Below the pieces are notes generated by a model that saw nothing but the letters and a program-made list of their open reading frames with translations, was not told where the DNA came from and ran no database searches. DNA of 16,986 bases, from contig CAIXDD010000328.1 in assembly GCA_903918155.1 (NCBI GenBank), positions 1 to 16,986 on the forward strand, in the 5' to 3' direction. The translations under genes were made by a program, and so were the position numbers. This stretch comes from an uncultured Hyphomicrobiales bacterium (GTDB taxonomy: Bacteria > Pseudomonadota > Alphaproteobacteria > Rhizobiales > Beijerinckiaceae). This document shows, in pieces, positions 5,576 through 13,457 of this stretch. The first letter of the stretch is position 1. Every line of letters begins with the position of its first letter.

Positions 5576-7429
5576 TCAGAAGTCTTCGTCCGATATCTGG
5601 TCTGCATAGACAACCTCATCCCCGGCGACAGGGGGCGCGACGTCAGACAGCGCATCCGCATCGTCTCCGGTGGAACGCACCGAAACGATCTCCGCTCCGG
5701 GAAACCGTTCGAGCACGCTTTGCACGAGCGGATCCGCGCGCACGCCGACCGCCTTCTCGCGCTGGCGCGCCTGCTGGCGCTCGCTGATCGTGGGCGCGCC
5801 GTCGGCCGTCGAGATCGCCACCATCCAGCGCTCGCCGGTCCATTCCTGCAGGCGGCGCATGAGATGCGCGGCCACCTGCGGCGAGGCGCCCGGCGCCAGG
5901 GAGAATTCAATCGACCCGCGCTCAAAACGCACAAGCCGCACGTCCCGCTCCAAGGCCGTGCGCAGCTGAATGTCGCGCTGCGCTTGCGCCAAGGTCACGA
6001 GATCCTCGAAGCGCGCGATTTGCGCGCGCGGCGCGGAGCTTGGCGCCGTCTGCGGCTCGAAGACGGTTTGCGTGGCGTGAACGACGGCGGACCGCGCCGA
6101 ACCCGCGCTCGGCGATGGGTCGCGACCGCCGCCTTGCGGCGCCGGCGCGCCAGCGGACGGCCCCGTCGGCGTTTGCGCCAATTTGCGCAGGGCTTCTTCC
6201 GGCGTCGGCAGATCGGCGGCGTAAGCGATGCGCACCAGAACCATGTCGGCGGCGGCGAGGGGGCGCGGCGCTTCGCGGATCTCCGGCAAGCCCTTCGTCA
6301 CGATCTGCCAGGCCCGCGTCAGGGATTGCACGCTCAACGTCTCCGCGCAGCGCCTTCCCCGCTTCAGCTCCTCTTCCGTCACCGCCTTGTCGACCGTCAT
6401 GCAGGGCGACAATTTCAAAAGCGTGACGAAATGAACGAAGCTCGCCAGATCCAGCATGATCAGCGCAGGATCCGCGCCCTGGTCATATTGTTCCTTGAGC
6501 TGGCTGAGCGCGGCGGCGATGTCGCCCTTCATCACGCTTTCGAAGAGATCGATGATGCGCGCATTGTCGGCCACGCCCAGCATGTCGCGCACGGATTCTT
6601 CGGAAATGAGGTCCGAGGCCGACGAGGGGCCGTGGGCGATGGCCTGATCGAGGAGCGACAAGGCGTCGCGAACGGATCCTTCCGCAGCGCGCGCCACAAG
6701 CGACAGCGCGGCATCGCTGATCCGCACCGCTTCTTTCTCGCAGATGCCGGACAGATGCGAGACCATGACGCCCGATTCGATCCGTCGCAGGTCAAACCGC
6801 TGACACCGCGAGCGCACCGTGACGGGAACCTTGTCGATCTCCGTCGTGGCGAAGACGAATTTCACATGTTCCGGCGGCTCTTCCAGCGTCTTGAGAAGGC
6901 CGTTGAAGGCCGCCTTGGACAGCATGTGCACTTCGTCGATGATGAACACCTTAAAGCGCGCCAGAGCCGGCTTGTAGCGGGCGCTTTCGATGATCTCGCG
7001 CACGTCGTCGATGCCGGTGTTGGACGCGGCGTCCATCTCGACCACATCGACATGGCGCGATTCGATGATCGACGCGCAATGCACGCCGAGCGACGGCATG
7101 TCGACGGTCGGGCGGTTGATCGCGGGCTGACCGTCCCGCGCAGGCGCCTCGTAATTGAAAGCGCGGGCGAGAATGCGCGCGGTCGTCGTCTTGCCCACGC
7201 CGCGCACGCCGGTGAGCAGATAGGCCTGATGCACGCGATTGAGCGCGAATGCGTTGCGCAAGGTGCGCACCATCGCTTCCTGCCCGATCAGGTCCTCGAA
7301 CGTCGCGGGGCGATATTTGCGGGCGAGAACGCGGTATGCGCGCGCATCGGGGGCGGCAGCCGGCGCGTCGAGCCCGAGGCCCGCCTGCTCGTCCGATACC
7401 GGCGTCTCCTCGGGGCGTCCGTCCTGCAT
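5576..7429 (-). CDS. dnaX: DNA polymerase III subunit tau/gamma
   Basis: DnaX is the ATPase of the clamp-loader complex, placing the beta clamp on primed DNA and holding the replicative polymerases together. The 617-residue product shows an AAA+ core: RKYRPATFEDLIGQ (37-50), Walker A GVRGVGKTT (74-82), Walker B VFIIDEVH (161-168), the LLKTLEEPPEHVKF stretch (178-191) and the SRC sensor/arginine-finger motif (207-209). The C-terminal part carries a Pro/Ala/Ser-rich linker and the tau-specific region. Three of the four cysteines of the usual zinc-binding module are absent (only C118 remains), as I recall for other Rhizobiales. The start at 7429 gives family length; the longer in-frame ORF (to 7687) runs through the SRP RNA gene and is rejected. 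No slippery A-rich heptamer for a gamma-type frameshift was found. It lies 70 bp downstream of the SRP RNA and 9 bp before ybaB. Confidence 0.96.
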   Translation of the reverse strand: MQDGRPEETPVSDEQAGLGLDAPAAAPDARAYRVLARKYRPATFEDLIGQEAMVRTLRNAFALNRVHQAYLLTGVRGVGKTTTARILARAFNYEAPARDGQPAINRPTVDMPSLGVHCASIIESRHVDVVEMDAASNTGIDDVREIIESARYKPALARFKVFIIDEVHMLSKAAFNGLLKTLEEPPEHVKFVFATTEIDKVPVTVRSRCQRFDLRRIESGVMVSHLSGICEKEAVRISDAALSLVARAAEGSVRDALSLLDQAIAHGPSSASDLISEESVRDMLGVADNARIIDLFESVMKGDIAAALSQLKEQYDQGADPALIMLDLASFVHFVTLLKLSPCMTVDKAVTEEELKRGRRCAETLSVQSLTRAWQIVTKGLPEIREAPRPLAAADMVLVRIAYAADLPTPEEALRKLAQTPTGPSAGAPAPQGGGRDPSPSAGSARSAVVHATQTVFEPQTAPSSAPRAQIARFEDLVTLAQAQRDIQLRTALERDVRLVRFERGSIEFSLAPGASPQVAAHLMRRLQEWTGERWMVAISTADGAPTISERQQARQREKAVGVRADPLVQSVLERFPGAEIVSVRSTGDDADALSDVAPPVAGDEVVYADQISDEDF

Positions 7430-7499
7430 TCCGATGATCCATCGATGTCTGGAGCGATGAAGCGCCAGCGGAGCCGCAGCTTGCGCCCGGGCGGCAAGT

Positions 7500-7593
7500 G
7501 GGAGGCTGGACAGAGACCCGCCCGATCTCGTTAGGGCTGCTTCCTTCCGGACCTGACCCGGTTGGCGAGTGGAACGTCCACCGCCAACCTCCC
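7500..7593 (-). ncRNA. ffs: Signal recognition particle RNA, small bacterial (4.5S) type
   Basis: This is the RNA of the signal recognition particle, which with Ffh targets nascent membrane proteins to FtsY and SecYEG. The minus strand contains the near-invariant core GGTCAGGTCCGGAAGGAAGC followed by AGCC (7558-7535), including the GGAA-type tetraloop and the Ffh-binding internal loops. The ends close a 10-bp terminal stem, GGGAGGTTGG (7593-7584) with CCAGCCTCCC (7509-7500), including one U-G pair. The length is about 94 nt, normal for the Alu-less bacterial form. The exact ends may differ by a few bases. It sits upstream of dnaX on the same strand. Confidence 0.95.
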
Positions 7594-7599
7594 GGCGTC

Positions 7600-7628
7600 T
7601 ATTTGGCAGCGGATGCGCTCCCGCGCAA
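7600..7628 (-). promoter_or_regulatory. Candidate promoter of the SRP RNA gene
   Basis: On the minus strand, TTGCGC (7628-7623) and CAAATA (7605-7600) are spaced 17 bp apart. The -10 box ends 6 bp before the first base of the SRP RNA terminal stem at 7593, as expected for a start site there. The geometry is good; the hexamer matches are moderate. Confidence 0.45.
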
Positions 7629-7720
7629 GGGCGCGCTGGCGGCCGCGCGCGCCGCTTTCGCGCCAGGGCCTGGTCGCGTACATCCATTTTCCTGTTTCAA
7701 GCCGCGAAAGGGCGATTCGC

Positions 7721-8695
7721 ATGCAGGTTCCGGAACGTTCGGCGCTGACGGGGTTTTCGGACAGCGGGCTGGATCGGCTGGCCTCGGCGCGCGACGATGA
7801 GGCGGCGTTCGAGCGTTTGTTCGCCGATTCCGCCTCCTCGGCGGTGGTCCTGTGCCGTGACCTTGCGATCGTGCGGCGGACCTCCGCGGGCCTGCGGGCG
7901 TTTTTTCCAAAGAATTTATGGGAAGGCTTGGGCCCAGCCGAAGAAACGGTCCTGCTTGGCCGGAGCGGCGCCGGCGCGACCTTCGGCCTCGCCTTGCCCG
8001 CCGACGCGCTCGAGGATCCCCCGCCGGGCGACGTCCTCGATCACCTTCCTCTCAAGGGGCGTCCCGATTGCGTCGCCATGAACGTCAGGAGCCTCGCATT
8101 GGGCGGGCTCGTGACGCGGGAGGAGATCGGACTGCTGGGGCAGGCGAAAAGCCTGCTCGGATGGCATGCGCGCCACCGGTTCTGCAGCGTCTGCGGCGCG
8201 GGCTCGCGGATCGCCTCGGCGGGTTGGCGGCGCGCCTGCGCGTCCTGCGGCGCCGCTCATTTTCCGCGGACCGATCCGGTCGTCATCATGCTCGTCGTAG
8301 CGGGCGAGCGATGCCTGCTCGGTCGCCAGCCGCGTTTTCCCAAGGGAATGTATTCAGCGCTCGCGGGCTTTCTCGAACCCGGGGAAACGATCGAAAACGC
8401 CGTGCGGCGCGAAATTCTGGAGGAGTCCGGCGTCAAGGTGGGCGCTGTGGCCTATCATGCCTCGCAACCCTGGCCTTTCCCCTCCTCGCTCATGATCGGC
8501 TGCATCGCGCAAGCGACGTCCGAAGCCGTCACCATAGACAAGACCGAGCTTGAAGATTGCCGCTGGTTCGACAGGTCCGAGCTGGCCGCCATGTTCGCGG
8601 GCGACCATCCTTCGGGATTCACCGCGCCGCAGCCCATCGCCATCGCGCATCTGCTGATGCGCGATTGGCTGGAGGGGCGGACGCTCGCCCCCTAG
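7721..8695 (+). CDS. nudC: NAD(+) diphosphatase / NADH pyrophosphatase (NudC-type Nudix hydrolase)
   Basis: NudC splits NAD(H) into NMN(H) and AMP and, in known members, can remove NAD caps from RNA. The 324-residue product has an N-terminal domain of about 150 residues, then a four-Cys zinc ribbon (C155, C158, C173, C176), then FPRTDP (181-186). The full Nudix box runs from G216 to V238, with the REILEESG core at 230-237. The diagnostic NudC motif SQPWPFPSS is at 248-256. The start at 7721 is preferred because AAAGGG lies about 8 nt upstream; the longer ORF from 7562 would run back into the SRP RNA region. It is transcribed away from ffs and converges on pheA, with the two stop codons overlapping in CTAG. 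Confidence 0.93.
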   Translation: MQVPERSALTGFSDSGLDRLASARDDEAAFERLFADSASSAVVLCRDLAIVRRTSAGLRAFFPKNLWEGLGPAEETVLLGRSGAGATFGLALPADALEDPPPGDVLDHLPLKGRPDCVAMNVRSLALGGLVTREEIGLLGQAKSLLGWHARHRFCSVCGAGSRIASAGWRRACASCGAAHFPRTDPVVIMLVVAGERCLLGRQPRFPKGMYSALAGFLEPGETIENAVRREILEESGVKVGAVAYHASQPWPFPSSLMIGCIAQATSEAVTIDKTELEDCRWFDRSELAAMFAGDHPSGFTAPQPIAIAHLLMRDWLEGRTLAP

Positions 8696-9558
8696 CGGTC
8701 GGACGGCAAGTCGATCCGAAACGCATGCGCCGGATAGACGCCCAGAATTCGGACCTCTCTGGAGAAGAACTCCAGCTCTTCGAGCGCGCGAGCCAGCGCT
8801 GGATCTTCGGGATGGCCTTCGACGTCGGCGAGGAACATGGTCGCGGAGAATTCGCCGCCCACCATATAGCTTTCGATCTTGGTCATGTTGACGCCGTTCG
8901 TGGCGAATCCGCCCAACGCCTTGTAAAGCGCGGCGGGAACGTTGCGGACGCGAAAGACGAAGGTCGTCACCGTGGGGCCGGCGCCCGCCGGTGCCCAGTT
9001 CGATTCCCGTGACAAGACGATGAAACGCGTCGTGTTGTGCTTTTCGTCCTCCACGTCCCTCATCAGGATGTCGAGGTCGTAAATTTCAGCCGCGAGCGCA
9101 GGCGCAAGCGCGGCCTGGGCGGGATCGCCGGCTTCGGCGATCTCGCGCGCCGCGCCGGCGGTGTCGCCGGCCGTCACCGCCGTCAAGCCAAGCTGGCGGA
9201 TGATCTTGCGGCACTGGCCCAAGGCGTGAACGTGGCTGTGCACGCTCCTGATCGTCGACAGCGAAGCCCCCCGGATCGCCATCAGCTGGAAGCGAATGGG
9301 CAGGAAGAATTCTCCGATGATGTGCAGACCTGACCCCGGCAGGAAGTGATGGATGTCCGCCACGCGGCCGGCGATCGAGTTTTCGATGGGGATCATGCCG
9401 AGATCAGCCGTCCCGTCGGCGATCGCCGCGAAAGCGTCCTCAAACGTGGCGCAGGCGAGGGGGCGCCACTCGGGATAGACCATCCGGCAGGCGATATGGG
9501 AATTGGCCCCCGCTTCGCCTTGATATGCGATGACCTTGTTCTGCGAAGCGACGCTCAT
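8692..9558 (-). CDS. pheA: Prephenate dehydratase
   Basis: This enzyme converts prephenate to phenylpyruvate, the committed step to phenylalanine. The 288-residue protein is the monofunctional type without a chorismate mutase domain. It carries YQGEAGANS near the N-terminus (12-20), PIENSIAG (57-64), SHVHALGQC (108-116, usually SHPQALAQC) and the catalytic NTTRF (175-179). A C-terminal ACT domain (from about 196) binds phenylalanine for feedback control; its NMTKIESYMVGG (224-235) resembles other alphaproteobacterial versions. The start at 9558 has AGGGG about 8 nt upstream; the longer frame to 9894 extends into the cycM promoter region and is rejected. It diverges from cycM. Its TAG stop (8694-8692) overlaps the nudC TAG. 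Confidence 0.95.
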   Translation of the reverse strand: MSVASQNKVIAYQGEAGANSHIACRMVYPEWRPLACATFEDAFAAIADGTADLGMIPIENSIAGRVADIHHFLPGSGLHIIGEFFLPIRFQLMAIRGASLSTIRSVHSHVHALGQCRKIIRQLGLTAVTAGDTAGAAREIAEAGDPAQAALAPALAAEIYDLDILMRDVEDEKHNTTRFIVLSRESNWAPAGAGPTVTTFVFRVRNVPAALYKALGGFATNGVNMTKIESYMVGGEFSATMFLADVEGHPEDPALARALEELEFFSREVRILGVYPAHAFRIDLPSDR

Positions 9559-9679
9559 CAGGATGCCCCTGGCCACACGAATGAGGATGTTTAGCCCCGC
9601 CGGACGGCCAGCGCCAGACGGATGGCGAAGCCCATTCCCGGGCGGCAAAAGGTAGCACGGCGAAAGGCCCGGATTCGTG

Positions 9680-9709
9680 TTGCCAAGCAGGGCGCAATCC
9701 CTGTATCCA
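9680..9709 (+). promoter_or_regulatory. Candidate promoter of cycM
   Basis: TTGCCA (9680-9685) and TATCCA (9704-9709) are 18 bp apart in the 229-bp divergent gap between pheA and cycM. This would give a leader of about 70 nt. Only moderate resemblance to consensus. No clear promoter for pheA was identified in the same gap. Confidence 0.3.
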
Positions 9710-9787
9710 ACCGAGCAACGGACTGGATTGGGGTTCGCGGCCATGATCGCCGAACCCGATCCGCGATCTGGGCGGAGTCTTTGGGGC

Positions 9788-10345
9788 ATGATGGATTCTT
9801 TCGAATTTAACAAGATCGCCGGCGCCGTGCTCGGGGCCCTCCTGTTCCTCATGGGTCTGGGCATCTTCTCGAACGCCGTTTTCCATGCGCCCAAGCCGAA
9901 GATCGCAGGCTACGACCTGCCGGCCGCTGAGGCGGCCGTCGCTGCGGCGCCGGGCGCCGCCGCCGCCCCCGCGACTCCCGTGGCCGAATTGCTCGCCAAG
10001 GCCGACCCCGCCAAGGGCGCGGCGACCGCGAAAGCCGCTTGCGGCGTTTGCCACAATTTCGAACAAGGCGCCGGCGTGAAGCAGGGCCCGACCCTCTACG
10101 GGATCGTCAACCGCCCGATCGCTTCGACCCCCGGCTTCGCCTATTCAAGCTCGCTCGTCGAGAAGGCGAAAACCGACAAGCAATGGACATTTGAGGCGCT
10201 CAACGCGTTCATCGTCAACCCCAAGGGCTACGCGAACAACACGAAAATGGCCTATGCGGGCGAGAAGGCGGATGGTCGCCGCGGCGACATCCTCGCCTAT
10301 CTGCGCAGCCTCGACGCGAGCCCGGCTCCGCTGCCCGCCAAGTAA
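9788..10345 (+). CDS. cycM: Membrane-anchored class I cytochrome c, CycM-type
   Basis: This is a c-type cytochrome tethered to the periplasmic face of the inner membrane. The Bradyrhizobium homologue CycM passes electrons from the bc1 complex to the aa3-type oxidase. The 185-residue product starts MMDSFEFNKIAGAVLG. It has one hydrophobic segment at about 11-32 that serves as an uncleaved anchor, then an Ala/Pro-rich linker (about 45-66), then a single-heme domain with CGVCH at 85-89. The probable axial Met is in NTKMAYAG (M154). The start may equally be the next codon (9791), giving 184 residues. Upstream in-frame codons to 9677 give no sensible N-terminus. It diverges from pheA and is followed by an intrinsic terminator. 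Confidence 0.92.
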   Translation: MMDSFEFNKIAGAVLGALLFLMGLGIFSNAVFHAPKPKIAGYDLPAAEAAVAAAPGAAAAPATPVAELLAKADPAKGAATAKAACGVCHNFEQGAGVKQGPTLYGIVNRPIASTPGFAYSSSLVEKAKTDKQWTFEALNAFIVNPKGYANNTKMAYAGEKADGRRGDILAYLRSLDASPAPLPAK

Positions 10346-10368
10346 GAAATCGATCACAGAAGCTCGAA

Positions 10369-10400
10369 AAGGCCGGCCTTGCGCCGGCCTTCTTCGTTTC
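10369..10400 (+). terminator. Terminator after cycM
   Basis: A perfect 9-bp stem, AAGGCCGGC (10369-10377) with GCCGGCCTT (10383-10391), encloses a 5-nt loop and is followed by CTTCGTTTC. The stem is strong but the U-tract is interrupted. It lies 23 bp after the cycM stop. Confidence 0.7.
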
Positions 10401-10438
10401 AGGAGCGCCCTGCAGGTTTCCGCGCAGCGAAAAAGCGA

Positions 10439-10444
10439 CATAAT
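10439..10444 (+). promoter_or_regulatory. Candidate -10 element ahead of yejA
   Basis: CATAAT lies 39 bp upstream of the yejA ATG, in the 137-bp gap after cycM. The best -35 at 16-17 bp spacing is GTTTCC/TTTCCG, a weak match. It is proposed because a terminator separates cycM from yejA, so yejABEF should have its own promoter here. Confidence 0.3.
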
Positions 10445-10482
10445 CATCCCGAATCATCGCTTGCCATGGAGAAGATCCCTTC

Positions 10483-12336
10483 ATGACGTTTTCCCGCCGT
10501 GACGCGCTGAAGCTTTTCGCAGCGGCTGGCTCGTTGGCCAGCATGGGCGCGCACGCCTCCGGCGAGACGGAGAGCCATGGCCTGTCCACGTTCGGCGAAT
10601 TGTCGCTGCCACCGGACTTTCCGCACTTTCCCTATGTGAACCCCAAGGCGCCGAAAGGGGGCACGCTGCGCCTCCAGATCAAGAGCGCCATGGGCAATCA
10701 GAATTTCGAGACGTTCGACACGTTGAACGTCTATGTCTTCAAGGGCGACGGCGCCGCAGGCATGCAGGGAACGTTCGATTCCCTGATGACGTCCAGCGCT
10801 GACGAGCCCGACGCGGCTTATGGCTTGCTGGCCCGGCGCGTGCGGATCAGCGCCGACAAATTGACCTATCGCTTTTCCCTGCGCTCGGAAGCGCGCTTCC
10901 ACGACGGCGCCAAGGTGACGGCGGAAGATTGCGCTTTCAGTTTCCTGACGCTGAAGACGAAGGGACATCCCCTCTTCCGAATGCTGCTGGGGGAACTCGA
11001 GAACGCCAGCGCGGAAGACCCGGAAACGCTCGTCGTGACATTCTCGCCCAAGAGGAGCCGCGACGCTCATCTGTTCGTCGCAGGGCTCCCGGTGTTTTCA
11101 AAGGCATGGTGGTCCGGCCGCGATTTCGAGGCGCCGAGTCTGGAAGCGCCCTTGGGCTCAGGCCCGTACCGGGTGGCGCGCTTCGAACAGGGACGTTTCA
11201 TCGAATTCGAGCGCGTTCCCGCCTATTGGGGAGCGAATTTGCCCGTCAATATCGGGCAAAATAATTTCGAGCGCATTCGCTACGAATATTACAGAAGCCG
11301 GCAGATCGCCTTCGAAGGTTTCAAATCCGGCCAATTGAACTTTCACGAAGAATATACCGCGCGCTTCTGGGCGACGGGTTATGATTTCCCGGCCGTGCGC
11401 GACGGCCGCGTGAAAAAAATCGAAGTGCCGAGCGGGACGCCTGTCGGCACGCAAGGCTGGATGTTCAACACGCGGCGCTCGAAATTCCAGGATGCGCGCA
11501 TTCGGGAGGCGCTGAACTACGCTTTCGATTTCGAGTGGACGAATCGAAACATCATGTATTCGGCCTATACGCGCCTCACGTCCTATTTCGAAGCCTCCGA
11601 CATGAAGGCCGTCGGACCGCCTTCGCCGGAAGAGCAGGCGCTGCTGGAGCCGTTCAGAAGCGAATTGCCGGCGGAAGTCTTCGGGGAGCCCTGGTCGCCG
11701 CCGGTCTCCGACGGGTCGGGATCCGACCGCGCCTTGCTGCGTCGCGCCAATGATCTTTTGCTTGCGGCGGGCTGCAAGCGCGACGGCGCGCGCTTGCGCC
11801 TGCCGGACGGACAGCTTTTTGAAATCGAATTCCTCGACTCGTCGGGCGCGCTGAAGCCGCACACGGAGCCCTTCCAGGCGAATCTGCGCCGTCTGGGAAT
11901 CGAATCGACCTTCCGCCAGGTGGATGCGGCGCAATACAAGCGCCGACTCGACGCCTTCGACTTCGATGTCGTCGTCTCCGCGCTGGGGGGCTCCACGACG
12001 CCGGGCGAGGGCCTGCGCAACGTCTATTCCTCGCAGGCGGCCAATACGCCCGGTTCGCGAAACCTGACCGGCGTTTCTAGTCCAGCCGTCGATTCGCTCG
12101 TCGACAGGATCGCGCGCGCCGCGTCGCGTCAGGAGCTCACGATCGCGGCCCGGGCGCTCGATCGCGTGCTTCGCGCGGGCCGATATTGGGCGCCGATGTG
12201 GTACAAGGAAAAGACGCTCATCGCGCATTGGGACGCGTTCGGTCGCCCTGAACGAACGCCCCGATACGGCAGCGGCGCGCCGGATCTGTGGTGGTGGGAT
12301 CAGGACAAAGCGCGCGGCGCCGGCTTGAGCGGTTAG
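10483..12336 (+). CDS. yejA: YejA-type peptide ABC transporter substrate-binding protein (SBP family 5)
   Basis: This is the periplasmic binding protein of a YejABEF peptide importer. In E. coli the system takes up microcin C; in rhizobia and Brucella it affects tolerance of host antimicrobial peptides. The 617-residue precursor begins MTFSRRDALKLFAAAGSLAS, a twin-arginine (Tat) type leader with likely cleavage after AHA (residue 25). Family features are NPKAPKGGTLRL near residues 53-64, a long SBP_bac_5 domain, and the YejA-like C-terminal DLWWWDQDKARG. The ATG has GGAGAAG about 8 nt upstream, and the gene is preceded by a terminator. It is the first gene of yejA-yejB-yejE-yejF. Confidence 0.92.
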   Translation: MTFSRRDALKLFAAAGSLASMGAHASGETESHGLSTFGELSLPPDFPHFPYVNPKAPKGGTLRLQIKSAMGNQNFETFDTLNVYVFKGDGAAGMQGTFDSLMTSSADEPDAAYGLLARRVRISADKLTYRFSLRSEARFHDGAKVTAEDCAFSFLTLKTKGHPLFRMLLGELENASAEDPETLVVTFSPKRSRDAHLFVAGLPVFSKAWWSGRDFEAPSLEAPLGSGPYRVARFEQGRFIEFERVPAYWGANLPVNIGQNNFERIRYEYYRSRQIAFEGFKSGQLNFHEEYTARFWATGYDFPAVRDGRVKKIEVPSGTPVGTQGWMFNTRRSKFQDARIREALNYAFDFEWTNRNIMYSAYTRLTSYFEASDMKAVGPPSPEEQALLEPFRSELPAEVFGEPWSPPVSDGSGSDRALLRRANDLLLAAGCKRDGARLRLPDGQLFEIEFLDSSGALKPHTEPFQANLRRLGIESTFRQVDAAQYKRRLDAFDFDVVVSALGGSTTPGEGLRNVYSSQAANTPGSRNLTGVSSPAVDSLVDRIARAASRQELTIAARALDRVLRAGRYWAPMWYKEKTLIAHWDAFGRPERTPRYGSGAPDLWWWDQDKARGAGLSG

Positions 12337-12365
12337 GCTTTGGCGAGATCGAGGATCAAGAGCCC

Positions 12366-13457
12366 ATGCTCGCATATATAGCCCGGCGCATAGCGCTCAT
12401 GATTCCCACGATCCTGGGAATCATGCTGATCTCCTTTGCGATCATTCAATTCGCGCCGGGCGGCCCCGTGGAGCGGATCATGGCGCAATTGCAGGGGATG
12501 GACGCAGGGGCCACCGGCCGGTTCAGCGGCGGAGGATCGGATATCGGCTCCGCGCAAATGCAGGCCTCGGATACCGGCTATCGCGGCGCCCAGGGGCTCG
12601 ATCAGAAACTCATCGAAGAACTCAATGCGCAATTCGGTTTCGACCGCCCGGCTTACGAACGTTTCGCCAAAATGGTGGTCGATTACGCATCGTTCGATTT
12701 CGGCAAGAGCTTCTTCCGGGATACGCCCGTCATCCAGCTTATCAAGGATAAGCTGCCGGTCTCGATCACGCTTGGCTTGTGGATGACGCTTCTGTCCTAC
12801 GCCATTTCCATTCCGCTGGGCGTTCGCAAGGCGATCCGCGACGGCGAACCTTTTGACACCTGGACATCGGCGGTCGTGATCGTGGGCTATGCGATCCCCA
12901 GCTTCCTCTTCGCGGTTCTGCTCGTGGTCCTGTTCGCCGGAGGATCGTTCTGGCAGATTTTCCCGTTACGCGGCCTCACTTCTGAAAATTGGTCCGAACT
13001 GTCGACCTTCGAACAAATCAAAGATTATTTCTGGCACATTGCGCTTCCCGTCACCGCGATGACCGTGGGGGCGTTCGCGACGTCCACTTTTCTCACGAAG
13101 AACTCGTTTCTCGATGAAATCCGCAAACAATATGTGCAGACCGCGCGCATGAAGGGCCTGAGCGAGCGGCAGGTGCTGTACCGCCATGTGTTCCGCAACG
13201 CCATGCTCATTGTGATCGCAGGTTTTCCGGGCGCTTTCATCCATGCCTTCTTCACGGGCTCGTTGCTGATCGAAAATATTTTCTCGCTTGACGGGCTGGG
13301 CCTGCTCTCTTTCGAGTCGATCGTGAACCGGGATTATCCCATCGTCTTCGCCAATCTCTTTATCTTTTCACTGCTCGGGCTTTTCGTGAATCTTCTGTCG
13401 GATCTGACCTACACATGGATCGATCCCCGCATCGATTTCGAAACGCGGGAGACGTGA
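12366..13457 (+). CDS. yejB: YejB-type peptide ABC transporter permease
   Basis: This inner-membrane permease forms half of the translocation channel of the peptide importer. The 363-residue protein starts MLAYIARRIALMIPTILGI, typical of DppB/OppB-type permeases. It has about six hydrophobic segments (near 9-29, 134-153, 166-190, 223-243, 280-300 and 327-347). The EAA loop that contacts the ATPase is at about 256-279 (YVQTARMKGLSERQVLYRHV). The large periplasmic insert between the first two segments (about 35-130, Gly/Ser/Ala-rich in its first part) matches YejB. The start at 12366 lies 29 bp after yejA; a longer ORF from 12288 would overlap yejA by 49 bp and adds a non-conserved N-terminus. 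The stop overlaps the yejE start by one base. Confidence 0.94.
   Translation: MLAYIARRIALMIPTILGIMLISFAIIQFAPGGPVERIMAQLQGMDAGATGRFSGGGSDIGSAQMQASDTGYRGAQGLDQKLIEELNAQFGFDRPAYERFAKMVVDYASFDFGKSFFRDTPVIQLIKDKLPVSITLGLWMTLLSYAISIPLGVRKAIRDGEPFDTWTSAVVIVGYAIPSFLFAVLLVVLFAGGSFWQIFPLRGLTSENWSELSTFEQIKDYFWHIALPVTAMTVGAFATSTFLTKNSFLDEIRKQYVQTARMKGLSERQVLYRHVFRNAMLIVIAGFPGAFIHAFFTGSLLIENIFSLDGLGLLSFESIVNRDYPIVFANLFIFSLLGLFVNLLSDLTYTWIDPRIDFETRET

Noticed and set aside
5576..7429. Programmed frameshift in dnaX to make a gamma form
   Set aside because: No A-rich slippery heptamer or similar run was seen in the coding strand; the product appears to be tau-only.
5216..7534. 772-codon open frame on the plus strand opposite ybaB and dnaX
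   Set aside because: It is antisense to two well-identified genes, is rich in Arg, His and Gly without any recognisable domain, and arises from the codon bias of high-GC DNA. It also runs through part of the SRP RNA gene.
7430..7687. N-terminal extension of DnaX by 86 codons
   Set aside because: The extension would translate through the SRP RNA gene and its promoter, and the residues are low-complexity and not part of DnaX.
9695..9740. Interrupted inverted repeat (CAATCC ... GGATTG, with inner ATCCA/TGGAT) ahead of cycM
   Set aside because: The arms are short and imperfect and overlap the proposed -10 element; too weak to call a regulatory structure.
11158..12375. 405-codon frame on the minus strand opposite yejA
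   Set aside because: Antisense shadow of a clear YejA gene; no domain, Arg-rich composition.
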